From NCBI RefSeq assembly GCF_022458985.1, contig NC_061785.1:3958204-4022203 (forward strand): a DNA stretch of 64,000 nt, read 5' to 3'. The notes beneath the pieces are model-generated. The model had not been told where the DNA came from. It searched no databases and saw only the letters and a program-made list of their open reading frames with translations. The position numbers and the translations under genes are program-made. Every line of letters starts with the position of its first letter. Position 1 is the stretch's first letter. This DNA is from Mugil cephalus. Taxonomy: Eukaryota; Chordata; Actinopteri; Mugiliformes; Mugilidae. This document shows positions 44,880 through 56,960 of this stretch, one piece after another.

Positions 44880-45760
44880 ATATAGAGATAACACATTCAC
44901 GCCTAATTTAAAGCTACTAAATAACCTAACACGCGTGCCTTTAGACTGTCAGCTCAAGGACGTGGAAAAATAAAAGGCGCTGGCACATCCAGCTCCAAAC
45001 CCCAGCTGCAGCCTGCTAACCGCTGCACGTCCGCGCTCCACCGGCAATCAAATTAAATATTTGAATTTCATTTCTCCGCGAATGGTGAATGACATTTGTT
45101 TATCCTTCCCCGAGAAACATTTGCACCCACGCGTCCCTTCCCGAACCGACGGCTCTTTTTTTTTTTTTTTTTTTTTTTAGTGATTGAATTATTGCTCTTC
45201 ACCCTCTGAAAACCCAGCCACTCTACGAACCAGCGCGCGACGGGCCGAGAAAAAAAAAAAAAAGCAGGAAAAGATTGAGATGTAACTCAAGCCGTGAGTT
45301 TGCAATCAATTAAGAGCCTAATAGATATTCCCGGGGCTTGAAGGTTTCAAGGAGAGGGAAAAGTTATTTTCACGAGCCTGACAGGAGTCTTGATTAAATG
45401 TTCCACCAGAACATTAGCAAAGGGCTGAGATTTCTATTTTTTTTTTTTTTGTGTGTGTTTGTGTTGCTATAAAATAAGCAGCCATTATCCCGCCAATGTT
45501 ATAATAACGCTAAACAGAAATACTAATTGCAAAGCGTAATTAATGAACAGCCACATGGTGCCAAGCCCAACTCCGACGGATTCCAGGCTTGATTTCCCCG
45601 CGCTGTTCCACGGTGGGCAAATTTAGCCGAGATAAGGCTAACGAACTGCTCTGCTTCCTACCCTACAAAGAAAAAAAAAGAAAAAACAAAACAAAGCGCA
45701 CACTGTTTGGGGCTTTATTACACCTTTCGCTGCTGGAGAACAAATTAAAGTAAGTTATAT
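44880..45760. other. Unique block with homeodomain-like words, possible CNE
   Basis: No ORF of note and no repeat similarity apart from homopolymers at 45159–45178, 45251–45263 and 45439–45451. It contains CAATCAATTAAGAG, TTGATTAAATG, GCGTAATTAATGAAC and AGATAAGG, the AT-rich cores bound by homeodomain and GATA factors, set in otherwise GC-balanced DNA. Such composition is common in conserved non-coding elements, but conservation cannot be judged from one sequence. Confidence 0.3.
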
Positions 45761-46249
45761 TGTGTCCCTGTGCGTGTTTTTTCTTGTGCTGCGTCCACCA
45801 CCAGGCTGGAGCTCAACCACCAACAACGTCACTGATTGAGCCAATAAAAAAAGCCACCTTTTAATTAAAAAGTATGATATCAGATCAACGATTATGTTCA
45901 CAGATATTCCGGTTGTCTAGATTAAGTACCCGTGTCGTCCCAGTGTGATCTGACGGTGCTCCGAAGAGCTTCCTGTGATGTTCGGTTCGCTCGGCCCTCC
46001 GCTGCCCTCTTCAAACCTCCAGTCTTCAAGTGGTTCTTTCAAGGCTTTGACTCGTGTTTGGGTTTGTTATCCTGCTGCAGTGTGAAGGAGCATTTACAAC
46101 AGAGAGCTCATTTCTCTTTGGTCAGCGTGGAGTTGATTTGGTGTCCATCTCCGGAGCAGACAAACCCCCTCCATTGTGGGATAATCCCAGGGCACCATGC
46201 CATCTACACCACCCACTGTCTGAGTATCTAGGTTTACTGTTTAAGTTAG

Positions 46250-46400
46250 GGGTCATCAACCTTTTTCAGGCCAAGGACCCTAAACTGAGGTAGAGATCCC
46301 ACCTGTAATATGTGTTCTATATTAAACTAGTGCTATTTATAAATACACATTATTATGATCATTTTGCATTCAATGTTAATTTTAATTAATATAATGAATG
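46250..46400. repeat. Dispersed repeat family A, copy with right end
   Basis: CTTTTTCAGGCCAAGGACCC, TAATATGTGTTCTATATTAA, ACTAGTGCTATTTATAAATACACATTATTATGATC and GCATTCAATGTTAA. Matches 60155–60270 in order and strand. Confidence 0.6.
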
Positions 46401-46419
46401 TTCCGAACAAAATTCAATT

Positions 46420-47540
46420 GTTTTATTCGGACAATGACAATAAAGATTGATTGATAGATTCTGATTTGTTAAACTGAACGTGGGGTTGAAGCTGCTTCTC
46501 GATCATCTGATCATAATTACACAACCCGACCAGCTCTCATGGAATTCACTTCCTCCTCACTTGATCTCCAAGGTCATTTAAAAATTCTGTAAAAAAAAAA
46601 AAATGTGAATAATCCATCACTTTTTGTTTTCCTTTTATTTCTGTATTGTTTTTGTCTTCTATTCTGCTTCTGTTTCCTGTCTTGATTTCTTTTCTGTTAT
46701 TTTTGGGAACCCTGCCCCTTTTTTTTTGAGGGGGGGGGGGTCCCTGGTATCCATCAAAAATAAATACATAAATAAAAATCATTGTGATTGTACTTCCATT
46801 ATTGATGTTGTGTTTTAACATATCTTAAAAGGCGCCAAATAAATGAAATTTTATGAAATGATAATCCAAATGATGAAACCTGCAGCATATCAGTGATTTG
46901 ACCCTGGGAAATGTCATTGCTCTGATGCCATACGACGAAATATCTGGCAAGTGCCTTGAAAATTCAAGTCACGTTTGAAATACAACTAAAGTACGACTGC
47001 AATGCATCTGAAAAGACATATGCTAATGCTAACGGAGACAGTTAACGGCTTCACCAAACGTCCTGTGGTAACAGAGAGAAGGAGGCTGCACATCAACTGT
47101 TTGATAAAGTTATTAGACCTTTAGCTGCAGCACATGGAGGACTATTAAATGCTACTAATGGTGTGGAGGTGCAGCCTGTTTTTATACAGGCTATACATAT
47201 CTGCAGCTCACAGTATGTAGCACAGATTTCATTAATGCAAAGCGTCACTTTCTACTGTTTTTTTATCAGTGACGTATCAGAGACAAGTCACTTGCCCTTC
47301 ATCGCATTTACCCCCATATTAATATTTCTTCTCCTCTTCTGTTCACTATAGCATGAAAAACCGCTTTAACAGCCTTGACATTTCTCTGCGAGGTTTTTCG
47401 TCAGTGAATGTACAGAATACATGTATTATAATCTTCGCTGTGTGGTAATGCGTTCTGAATTACAGCCTTGCAACATAAAATGCAATCATGCCATTTGGAA
47501 GCCCAAGTTTGAGGGTATAGCTTTTCAACTCAGGACTCAT
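46420..47540. other. Intergenic DNA, nothing recognised
   Basis: Contains a TTGATTGATAGATT run near 46446–46459 and a T8–G9 homopolymer junction at 46719–46739. No coding sequence or RNA gene seen. Confidence 0.4.
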
Positions 47541-47543
47541 TTT

Positions 47544-47572
47544 TCATTTTTCAGCTCAGCTCAGCTCAGCTG
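47544..47572. repeat. Pentanucleotide (CAGCT)n repeat
   Basis: Four to five copies of CAGCT, each a partial palindrome (AGCT). Confidence 0.85.
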
Positions 47573-47889
47573 GGTAATTTTCTGAAGTGTTCTTCTTCTT
47601 CGTCTCTGGTTCTGCATGTAGCCAGGTTCGCAGCCACACACTTAATAAAAAAAAATAAAAAAAAGTCGAAGATAGGGAGCTGGAATTTCTTTACCCGTTT
47701 GTAATCTGTCACTATTCTGCTGCTCAGAATGTTCACTTCGTTGTCCATATCAAAAATGTCAATAGACTGCATGACTGTCTCACTCGGTTGAAGGTTAAGA
47801 ACAGATTTATTTCCTCATTACTACTTGTTTTTATTAGTAAAGTATCAGTGACTGAACTGCCAAGGTTATTACAGGTCTGATGAACGTGG

Positions 47890-48110
47890 ATGCAACACCA
47901 GGCGCGCTATGAAAGGTAGATTTACTTCAAGTGAAAATATACAAGATGAAAAGTACTGTCATTTATAGAGCCGGGGAGATATGCAACACTCTGCCTGGAA
48001 GTATCATACAAGAAAAAAATAACAAATATCGTGTTAAAGAATTATTGAAAAAGCATTTATTAAGAAAACAGCTCTCCGTTAGCTGTTGGCTAACATTTAG
48101 CTGAGGATAC
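47890..48110 (+). mobile_element. LINE ORF2 C-terminal relic
   Basis: 47964–48104 encodes YRAGEICNTLPGSIIQEKNN and then KYRVKELLKKHLLRKQ before a stop. The pattern (W/C-N-x-LP-x-x-I ... F-K-x-x-LKxxLL) is the usual end of fish non-LTR reverse transcriptases. It may belong to the same lineage as 25880–26300. Confidence 0.5.
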
Positions 48111-48199
48111 TGTGTACAATTAATCAATAGTCTACATTTTTAGGAGGTTTGAGGAGATCCAGATTATGTTCCTGTAAATGTAACATGACATGACTGGAA

Positions 48200-49050
48200 T
48201 CACTTCTAATGTAAGTAGATATATAACTGACCATCTAACCATTTATGAAGTAAGCTAAGGACTAGCATAAGTTACTGCTAATTGGAACTAGGTCATGCAC
48301 TATATGTATGTTTTTCTTTTTTGTTTCGTTTTGTGGATTGTTTTGAGGTGTTTTTATAGTTGTTGTTTATGTCGTTTTGCTGTGTGGTGTGTTTCAGGTG
48401 GTTGAAAACCGCAGCGTGAAGACAAATTTGTCGGGTGTGGACTTAGAGAAAAGCTAATGGAGATCCAAATACGAATGAAATGAAACGATGAAGTATCTGC
48501 TGGATGATCCATAGAGGCCCCTCCCCATAAGTCCATAAATGAATCGTGGTTATGGTTTGGTTTTCTAACGATCGGTCAACGTGAAGCTGAGAAACACATA
48601 GAACGGCCCGTGTGATCGTCAGTACTCTCAGAAGTCTGAGAAGAGAAGTACAACACTGGTGCAATTTCCTTTCTGAGCTCCTGCTGCTGACAGAGACCAA
48701 CTCACTGACACAGATTGGAGCTAAATACCTTGAAATGTGATAAATGACCCAAGATCAAACATTAAGGAAAAGCTTTTTGCTTTACAGACATTAAACTCTT
48801 TGGATTGTCCATCACCTCCGCGTTTTATTTGACACTGACTCTTCTTTGTTTCAGGTGTGTCGATTTACATCTCTGGTGAATCAACAAAGTCTTCATTTGC
48901 CTTTTTTCCTCCTTTTTAACGACTTGAACTCTTTCCACTTTTTCTTTCTTTCTTTCTTTCTTTTTTTTGCAAAGTCATGGTAGATAATCTCACATCTTCT
49001 GACTGGTGATCTATCTTAGGAACTCTCTGAGGCAAAGTTTTTTTGCTCTC
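48200..49050. other. Intergenic DNA, nothing recognised
   Basis: Unique sequence with a (TTTC)n run at 48944–48962. Open stretches are short and match no known family. Confidence 0.4.
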
Positions 49051-49059
49051 TTAAGAGGA

Positions 49060-49520
49060 TGAAAGATTATTGTAAGATTCCTGCCTCGGTGAAGTGCGAA
49101 CTTAAGACGGCGCCATCATTAGCGTAAAGAATGAACATCGTCTGTGTCATAATATCGCGCCTGACGAGCCTCATCCACAGTCACTGAGGTCTTTAAGCTC
49201 TTTCTTCAATTACCAAAACCTCTCCCACTCCCACACGACAACAAACGTTGGCGGCTGACTCGGCTGTAATCGCAGCGACAGAGAAGAAACTCCTGGGTGT
49301 GCGCACGCGAACCACTTTGAAGACGCCCGGGCGGCATCGCGCCCAATTACCAGCACCTGTCATGCAAATGAGGTTGCTGCAATTTTGATGCTCTCTGACG
49401 CTGGACTGCGCTCAAAACACCTCATTAGATGGAAGAACAAAGACGGCATCACCGGGGAAGGCCCCCGAAAAACAGGCGAAGACTTTTACGGTTCACGATG
49501 TCAACGCGGGTCATCGCGTC
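49060..49520. promoter_or_regulatory. Candidate distal regulatory element with Oct motif
   Basis: GC-balanced unique block containing a canonical octamer ATGCAAAT (49362–49369). Close by are CAATTACC, an E-box-like CACCTG and TCATTAG. These sit within about 60 bp of each other. Tight clustering of POU, homeodomain and bHLH sites is suggestive of an enhancer, but this is inference from motifs alone. Confidence 0.3.
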
Positions 49521-49924
49521 GTTAAATTGTTCATGTATTTTCCTGAATTTTTGAACGGCGTTATCTGTTTGTGCACATATTTTCACATTAGAGCTCCACT
49601 GTTTTTGCCATGTTAGCTTAAACCTGCTGTAGTAGTTGGATTCAGCTCATGCGTTTCATCTTCTGTGTTTCCATTACTCCTAGAAAAACCCAAATATCTC
49701 AATAAAAAACTGGTAATGGAAACATCTAAAAGAAAAAACTCTCAGATATCTAAAGCGAAAACACTTTTATGTTCTCATGAGGTCATAAAACCGAAATAAA
49801 ATCGTTAGAAGACAGAAACAATAAAAAGCACCATTTTTTTTTTCATATTTTGCAACCAGAAGTTGTCGTTTTCAAAGTAAGAGCACGTATGAGGACTGTG
49901 CTGTGTGACAGAAGTTGATGGACA

Positions 49925-50010
49925 TGGATCAGCACAGGGATCGCCGATACCAGCCCGAATTTTACCCGATACCGGATCGGAAAGGAAATCGGTGGTATCG
50001 AACATCACAC
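49925..50010. repeat. ATCGG-type repeat fragment, inverted
   Basis: GATCGCCGATACCAGCCCG, ACCCGATACCGGATCGG and AATCGGTGGTATCG. Related by wording to 14270–14560. Confidence 0.45.
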
Positions 50011-50029
50011 AGTAGCCTGGACACACTCA

Positions 50030-51420
50030 CAAAACCAACAAATCTCAACCAGAGAGAAAAATAAATGTTTGACTTTAGAGAATCTCCCTCATCTTTGTAT
50101 GCATGGATTTCTGCACACTGAAAATCCCAATTCTATTCTCATATAAACTCGAATTAGCGAAAAGACTTGAGTTTCTCCAGTTGCAAGGACGGCGTCTGAA
50201 GTCGTTCATCTACAGGATGCGTCAAAAATACGAGGTGGAGCATGAGCGGAACTGATGCAGGCCGCTAGTTCTCTGGGACAACACTGAGCCAGTCCCTTAA
50301 TTATGCATAACTTTAAGCTTAAATATCTTTTAAATGGGTGAGTTCTACAAAACTTCAGCCACTGTAACATCATCATGAATGAGGAAATTAGCCCGAGACC
50401 AACCGAGGCCACAAACAAGTCTGCCATAAAGTCGGAGCAAGCCTCAAGTGACATTAAGCTGCAACCTATTGCTCACTTTTTGATGAGAGTTGGATGAACT
50501 ATTAAAGTAGCTTCTTAATATTGCATTTGTAATACCAGTTCATAGCTAACATTAACACAGTCTAGCTTGTCTGTCCTGCAGCTAGTCTTAAGTACTTTAG
50601 CGTAGACAGACAGCCTCACAGATTATGCATGAAAGAAAAAAAAAAACGAACAATATTTTACTCTCTCGTCTCCTCCATCTTTCCTGCCTGAGCCGGGCTT
50701 CTCGGTGCATTGGATATGTTTAAAACATTATGAATGTGGCCTGCACTGACACACTTTGAATCCTGAATTTCCCTGTTCCAGGATTAAATGTTTATTGTTG
50801 TGTGTCCTCGCTGTCAGCTCCATTTACGTGTCTTATCCAAATGGGTACACAAACATGTGCCGCAGAAAAGAAATAGTTATTCAAAACCAGCCTCCCGACG
50901 CCGTTCCCTGCCTTTAGGAGGCCAAGCAAGAACATATGTGTGTCATTTGTAAATCAAACAGAAGCGTCGGATCTGAGAAGATAGTGAGTCTTTGAGATTT
51001 TGATAAGAGGGAGGAAGGAGTGAACGGGAATTTAAAATCCATTAAATTGTGTTGGGTTTGTGACATATGGTCTCCGAGATGTATTTTCAGTTTCTGTGCA
51101 AACACAGAACAAAGCATTAAGTAGACGCGATTATGACACACATTCTAAACCAGAATGCTACAATTAAACATTTACATAAAATAAAACCAAAGCGTTAGAG
51201 CTGTGGATACATCGATGTGGTCTGAAACCAAACTACCTCCATTTACTCCATATTTCTGCAGCTGTTGCCTCAAAAGTGTTAGATGACATTAAATTTGCAT
51301 TGTTTTTTTTGTTTTTTTTTAAATACCTGAAAACTGTAACTGAAAACAATGTCCCATTGACGTGAACGTTGAATATATTAGAATCGATTTGCTTCATAAC
51401 ATAATCTATAGTTGATTACA
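50030..51420. other. Intergenic DNA, nothing recognised
   Basis: Unique AT-rich sequence; short open stretches only. A T run with one G interruption is at 51302–51320. Confidence 0.4.
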
Positions 51421-51429
51421 AATTTTTGT

Positions 51430-51570
51430 AATTTTCCCCCACAAATTAAAATAACACAAATCCAACATATTTTAGTAAAGGCATAAGGGATAGCTTAATA
51501 TTGAATGCTAAATGGTTATAAATAAACGGCACTAGGCAGAGTTTAATATAGAACACAGTGGGCCCCGCCC
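51430..51570. repeat. Dispersed repeat family A, inner part and right end
   Basis: CCAACATATTTTAGTAAAGGCATAAGGGATAGCTTAATATTGAATGC, then GGTTATAAATAAACGGCACTAGGC and GTTTAATATAGAACACA. It is the reverse complement of the right-end words seen at 46250 and 60155, and it links them to the left-end words at 39400–39420. A further decayed piece is at 51815–51860. Confidence 0.6.
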
Positions 51571-51859
51571 CTATCGCTGCTCAGCCAATCACAATGCAGC
51601 ATATTACACACTGACTGTCGCAGAATCTTTAATTGATTACAGATTTTTTTTATACATTTTTTAAATAATAATGCATTAGTTTTATATACAGCACTTATCG
51701 TAGACACTCAGAGACACTTTACATCAGCTACATTATTCATTCGCTCACACAGCCACGGTCTGTTTGAAATAAAAGAAAACGAATATTTGGACCCGTGTAT
51801 TATTTGAATAATTTAATACTGAATGCAAAATTATAATAATAATGTATAGTTTATGTATA

Positions 51860-52735
51860 GCTTGTAGGTGAACCATTTACAATTAACTGTTTAATGAAGC
51901 TCTTAGTTGTTATTGCATTTAATAATATTTGCAGGAAGTGACAGGAAATACACCAGCTGAGGTAGGTGGAAGAGAAATTATACATTCCTACAATGCTTTT
52001 ATGCGTTTCAGTTGATGACAAATTGTTTTTTTAATCTATTTTTTATTGACATTTGGCATCATCACTTCTCCAGATGACCTTCTAAAAGGGTACCCAGAAG
52101 ATCACTCCCTACTTTGTTGTCCCGGCGTCACACAGAGAAGTATATGTATGTGCAGTCAATGAGAAATTAAAGTAGCGAAAAATCATCAGCTAACTGCAGA
52201 GTCTGATCAATGTGTCCTCCTAATTAACAACCCCTGGCCCCTCTCCCTGCACACGGCACTAATCTCAAGCTTCGAGGCATTCTAAATGTACGTGTGATCG
52301 AACTCTTAATCAAATTTGAGGCTGTAGTTTTTTCGTATCTGTTGAATCATAATGAAATCACACAAGGTCGTGCTGCTTATATGTAAGCTGTTTCTAGATG
52401 CACGCGTAACCGTATCACTGGCTGTGTCATGTTTGCTCTCCCCAAAGCCATCACTTTCCACCAGCTTCATCCAGAACCATGCATTTGGTTAGATTTCATT
52501 GATTACACACCTAATTGGCCACAATGAGTAAGACTGTGACCTACAGCGAGCGCCACAGCTCCAGTACCTAACCACCTGCTAAATCACGACAGGTTTGGTA
52601 CATTTCCAGTGGTCTTTAATCACTTTCTAGATCTTTTATTTAAAACTGCACATTCTCTCTTCCTAGGTTTCCCTAATCGTGTTATACTGGAAGAAGCTTT
52701 AAAACTCTCCTGTGGGTTAAACATCTAATTATACT
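51860..52735. other. Intergenic DNA, nothing recognised
   Basis: Unique sequence without coding signal. The part 52180–52620 is richer in GC and non-repetitive. Confidence 0.4.
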
Positions 52736-52743
52736 CCACACAC

Positions 52744-52745
<2 letters not shown>

Positions 52746-52787
<42 letters not shown>
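52746..52787. repeat. (CA)n microsatellite
   Basis: About 21 uninterrupted AC dinucleotides. Confidence 0.97.
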
Positions 52788-52788
<1 letters not shown>

Positions 52789-53514
52789 CCCACTTTATGA
52801 GAAATGCCTGACACGTTTAGCAGAGAAACACTCTGAACCATCGAAAAAGGCAAAGTGTCTGGTTAAGGAGTCGTTACTTGGCAGAACGTCACTTTAGAGT
52901 TTTACATTCTCCTAAAGAACATGCTGTTAAATTGGGTCTAACTACACAATGTGCCAGTGTTATCTCTGATCCAGCAAAAAGCAGCATTAAATCCTGCTCA
53001 AGACGAGTTTTTTTTTTTTTTTGTAAATCATTAACTCTTCCTCTGGTGAGGTCTCCGTCCTCCTCCTCACATCACTAAAGGCTTCTTCATTAGCATGACT
53101 TTTCCATTTCTTCAGCATCAACTTAAAAGTCCCACTACTTGTCGCCTCCTAACCTTGCCGGAGCGAACATTCACACCTCTCCGTTGCAGAGAGGAACATT
53201 GTTGTGGAAACAAACATGTGACATATTAAAGATTGGTGGACTTGATTTCATCCGGCAGAGTGATTAATATTTCATGTTGTATTATAAGTCTCATTGTAGC
53301 CAGAGGGGAATCAGCAGAGCAAGAGAGGATGGGAAGGAAGTGACTGCCATGGTGATTACTGAACTGAAGCACTGATGGGTCCATGGGATCGCGCCTGTTC
53401 TCTGAAGTTCTAGGAAAAGCATTCTAGTGAAATGAAAGATTTTCCTTGAAACTGTTGCTACTTTTTTTTTGCTACTGTCTTAGCAGTTTCACAAAACTAT
53501 AAAGTACAGGCTTT

Positions 53515-53650
53515 TATTAGTTTTATTTATTAGTTTACTGAATTGGGACAATGCACATTAATCAACACCGATGCATGTTGATGTGGACTAAGCACAAATG
53601 CTAATTTTCAGCCGTAGTCCCGAGGCAGGTACACAATACAGACAGAGAAG
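53515..53650 (-). mobile_element. LINE 3'-tail relic
   Basis: On the minus strand: TGCCTCGGGACTACGGCTGA, AAATTAGCATTTGTGCTTAG, TTAATGTGCATTGTCCCAAT, then an AATAAA-like AT-rich end. The order (GGGACTACGG...AAAATTAGC...GTGCATTGTCCC...AATAAA) is a widespread fish non-LTR 3'UTR. Confidence 0.5.
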
Positions 53651-53904
53651 ACTGTAAAACAACAATCATACAATAGACAATTACAGAACCAGACCCAGAT
53701 AGACAATGTCATATATATTATTATTGCATCAAATTATTGCATCAGATTAAGAAAACTATTTAGGCTATATGAGTACATTTTTAACCAAAAGCTGGGTTTA
53801 TATGGAGCCAAATATTCCGATTACATTTGGTTAAGAACCTCAACAGTTCTGCGGCGCTGCAGAGAGCTTCTTTTTAATAACACCTCTAAAAGAAACAGAC
53901 AGGA

Positions 53905-54110
53905 TCACATGCTTGGATGGCAGAAAAAAAAAAAAAATAGAAATATTGAGCTGTCTGAAAAGGTCCATCAAAAATTAACTGAAGCGGCGATGGACCGAAC
54001 CGTGGAACAATTACGGAAAGGCTGGAAAACCTTGAAGACCAGCTACTATAAGGCCACGCAGATGTGGATGTGGATGCCACAAACCTTCCAAATCAAGCTG
54101 TTGCTTTAGG
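53905..54110 (+). mobile_element. Harbinger-type Myb/SANT-like protein fragment
   Basis: An open stretch encodes IELSEKVHQKLTEAAMDRTV and then EQLRKGWKTLKTSYYKATQ. The RT-x-EQ-x-R-x-x-W-K-x-LK-x-x-YYK pattern is that of the trihelix/Myb-like DNA-binding protein of PIF/Harbinger transposons. Only this helix region survives; no nuclease domain is nearby. Confidence 0.5.
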
Positions 54111-54197
54111 TATAAAAATATAACAACTATAGCAGCTACTGCTGGTTAGACAAGAGATTATAGGATTTAGATTATCCAGATCCACACTCCATCTCAC

Positions 54198-54245
54198 TAG
54201 GTGGCGGTAATGCATCTGACAGTTGTTTGCAAACCGCCACTGATT
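54198..54245. repeat. MITE head, CTCACTAGGTGGCGG type
   Basis: CTCACTAGGTGGCGGTAATGCATC followed by TTGTTTGCAAACCGCCACTG. Same head as the element at 34620–34960. It lies just downstream of the Harbinger Myb-like fragment. Confidence 0.5.
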
Positions 54246-54904
54246 TTGTCGATCTGAAAGCGTAGTGGTGCATGTAAACATGAGATATGGAATAGATCAC
54301 CTCACATGTCAACAGCTGACCTGAAACCTTCAGTCAGAATGAGAAAAAAGTCTCCATGTGAACCTGGCTGGTGTTTGAGATTTGTTTTTAAAAAGTAAGT
54401 AATTGTCTCAGTTTCTGATGTGTGGTGGTAACTTGTACCAGGAATGTTTCTCCTACCAGATAAGACCATTTGGGAGCATTTAGTTCTACACCTCGGTACA
54501 TTACAGTCACCTCTAATTAAAGCTCTCATTCCTCGTCCTTCAATGTTTTCTCTCTGGATGAATTCATTCGGGGGGGGGGGGAGTTTTAACTGCAAGAGCA
54601 TTTGAAACTTTAAAAATGAGACAGGCATCCATAAAGATTTGATAGCTGTCTAGATCGAGAATATTATACTTTTTTAGGATATTAGGATAATGAAAGTGAA
54701 GAGATTTAATGTTTAAAATCGTTTTCTGTTGACGCACCCACGTTATCAAAAGAGATTATGCACAAATTGTACTGCAATTCAGTCTAATTTATTCATAATA
54801 TGTTTTAAACCCAGAGAGATCTTAGTGGGGAGTAAATGGTAAAACTGAATAATACATTTGTTTTCTCAGTTTGCATATTAAAACAGCACACAGTCAGCTT
54901 CTTC

Positions 54905-55645
54905 TATCTATCTATATATCTATCTATATGTACATACATATATATATTGTTTGGTTGCAGTGCTAGATTTGCATTCAGCGTTATGCTGATGATACACACC
55001 TTTATGTCACTATAATGCACAACAACCACAGTGGCCTCTTATTCAACAAACACAATATTCCTACAATGTCCTTTTAATGCCAAATGATAATATTATATCC
55101 CGCAGCAGAGATTATATCCTATTATATCCTGTCCTCAAAAGTGATGGTGGTCTTGGTGTTACGGCCATCTGCAGGACGTGTGCAAACACACAGTTTTATT
55201 CCTTCAATCGCACTCAGGAAAACATCAGTCTTGTGATATTTCTGCATATCCCAAAAGCTTTTGATACCCTTAAGGTCTTTGCAAATCCCTGACCTGTTGG
55301 TTTGTGCAAACAGACGAGAGGCTGCACGTCTCAGACTGTATGTAGGATGTATGAAAGCATCATATACAAAGTCAACTTTCTTTTACATACAGAGGTTTGA
55401 AGGTCCAGAGAATTACTTTGGAATTCATATTTTCATTTAGCAAAAACATCTACATCATTTATTCATTTTAAGTCCAGATTTATTTTATTTTTTTGGTGGG
55501 GGATGTACCTTGATGTACCCAGTTAGAGATTTTTATTTATTTTTTTTTTTTTTACCTCTCTGGCACTTTATGTATGTTGTTTTTGTTTTTCTTCTTCTAC
55601 TTTATTGTCTCTGTATTATGGTGCAAATAAATAAAATAATAATAA
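54905..55645 (+). mobile_element. LINE relic with reverse-transcriptase YADD box
   Basis: 54982–55011 encodes YADDTHLYVT, the catalytic box of non-LTR reverse transcriptases (the two Asp bind metal). Decayed coding sequence follows, and the region ends GTGCAAATAAATAAAATAATAATAAA near 55620–55646, like a LINE terminus. A (TCTA)/(ATGT) microsatellite at 54902–54950 lies just upstream. Stops and frameshifts throughout. Confidence 0.6.
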
Positions 55646-55949
55646 ATGGCAGAGTAATGCACCAAAAAATCGACTTATAATCACAGCAACATTTGGAACA
55701 AAATAAAACTATTGAATTCTAAATACTGTCATATTTCTGACTAATAGAAAAATTGTTGTGAATCACAGTAATTCACTTCTTCTATGAGTAATTGCAGCAT
55801 TTTTGACTCATCTGTGTTTATCCAGACTTAAAAGTTGGGTGGAAAACCTGTAGAAGATTGATTATAATTATAATTTTTTATTTATTTATTTATTTTCAGA
55901 TCAGCCAAAAACACCCCGCTATGCCGTGTTCCGTAGCTGCAGTCAGAAC

Positions 55950-56960
55950 TAGATTATTATATCAGGCATCCATTTTAACTGCCCCCACGTAGGGCTCTGT
56001 TCAGGTCGTATTAACAAGTCGTGCAGCGGCGCACAGACGAACACCGAGCGCGTCACGTCATTCTCAATTATTTTTCTTGACAACTTCAGCGGCGAACCAC
56101 TGAGAGGCACCGAGACGCAACCGCCAACGTGGAGAAAATCATACGTTCACCTGCAAAGACCAGCAAGACGTGTCGGCTCTTTTGTGTTATAGAAGGAGGA
56201 GAAGGGGGCTACTCTCTCATCTTGTCGTACCTTCCGCTCAGATTTTTAGCCTACACCCTGGCAGGCGTTCTTCTGAGCCTGTTGAAAATTCTCAGTGAAA
56301 AATGACCAGCGAGAGGAAATCAAAGAGAAACATAAATCCCAGAAAGAGAGCGCCTGTGGAGAGTAGATTCATTTGAATTGAAGATTAAGCAAACAAAGCA
56401 CACCTGAATTGGGTAGTGGGCACAATGGGCACGCATCGCTCGTCGTGCAAACACTGTTCAGTCATCTCGGTGTTCCTTGACAATTTGTCTTGATAGGTAC
56501 CTTTCTATCGGAGGATTTTATTCCTTTTATTTCCAAGATAAAAACGTGTTTACGTATCGTACTCAGGACTTGAATCGTCTGTAAATAATTCCAATGAGCC
56601 CAGATAACGCAAACAAATGAAAAGCCTTAATTTGCTCTAGTTAGATATCCACCGTGCCACGTGCTTGAGCCTTGATTCTTCTACGAGTTCATCAGTGTCA
56701 ACAGAAGTCGGGAGCTCAGCGGAGTTCATGAGCTGCCCTTCAAGACATTTTTCCTTTCCACTACCCTTTCACAGGTGACTTTCCTCATATCAGCCCCCAG
56801 CTGACTTGACAGGAAGCAGACAATGTCATTAAAAACACACTGCATCTGCCGTGGGGGTGGGGAGGAATGTTAAGTGTCCTGAGATCTGCCACTTAATGTG
56901 ACAAGGGCATTTCACCACCTGACACAGAAAAAGGGGGCTTGAGCCTAAATGACGCCATGG
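55950..56960. other. Unique block, possible regulatory DNA
   Basis: No coding or repeat signal. The sub-block 55980–56240 is CpG-containing and the sub-block 56380–56700 holds AAGATTAAGC, TAGTTAGATATCC and CTTGATTC words. Composition is unlike the surrounding AT-rich repeats. Function is unknown. Confidence 0.3.
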
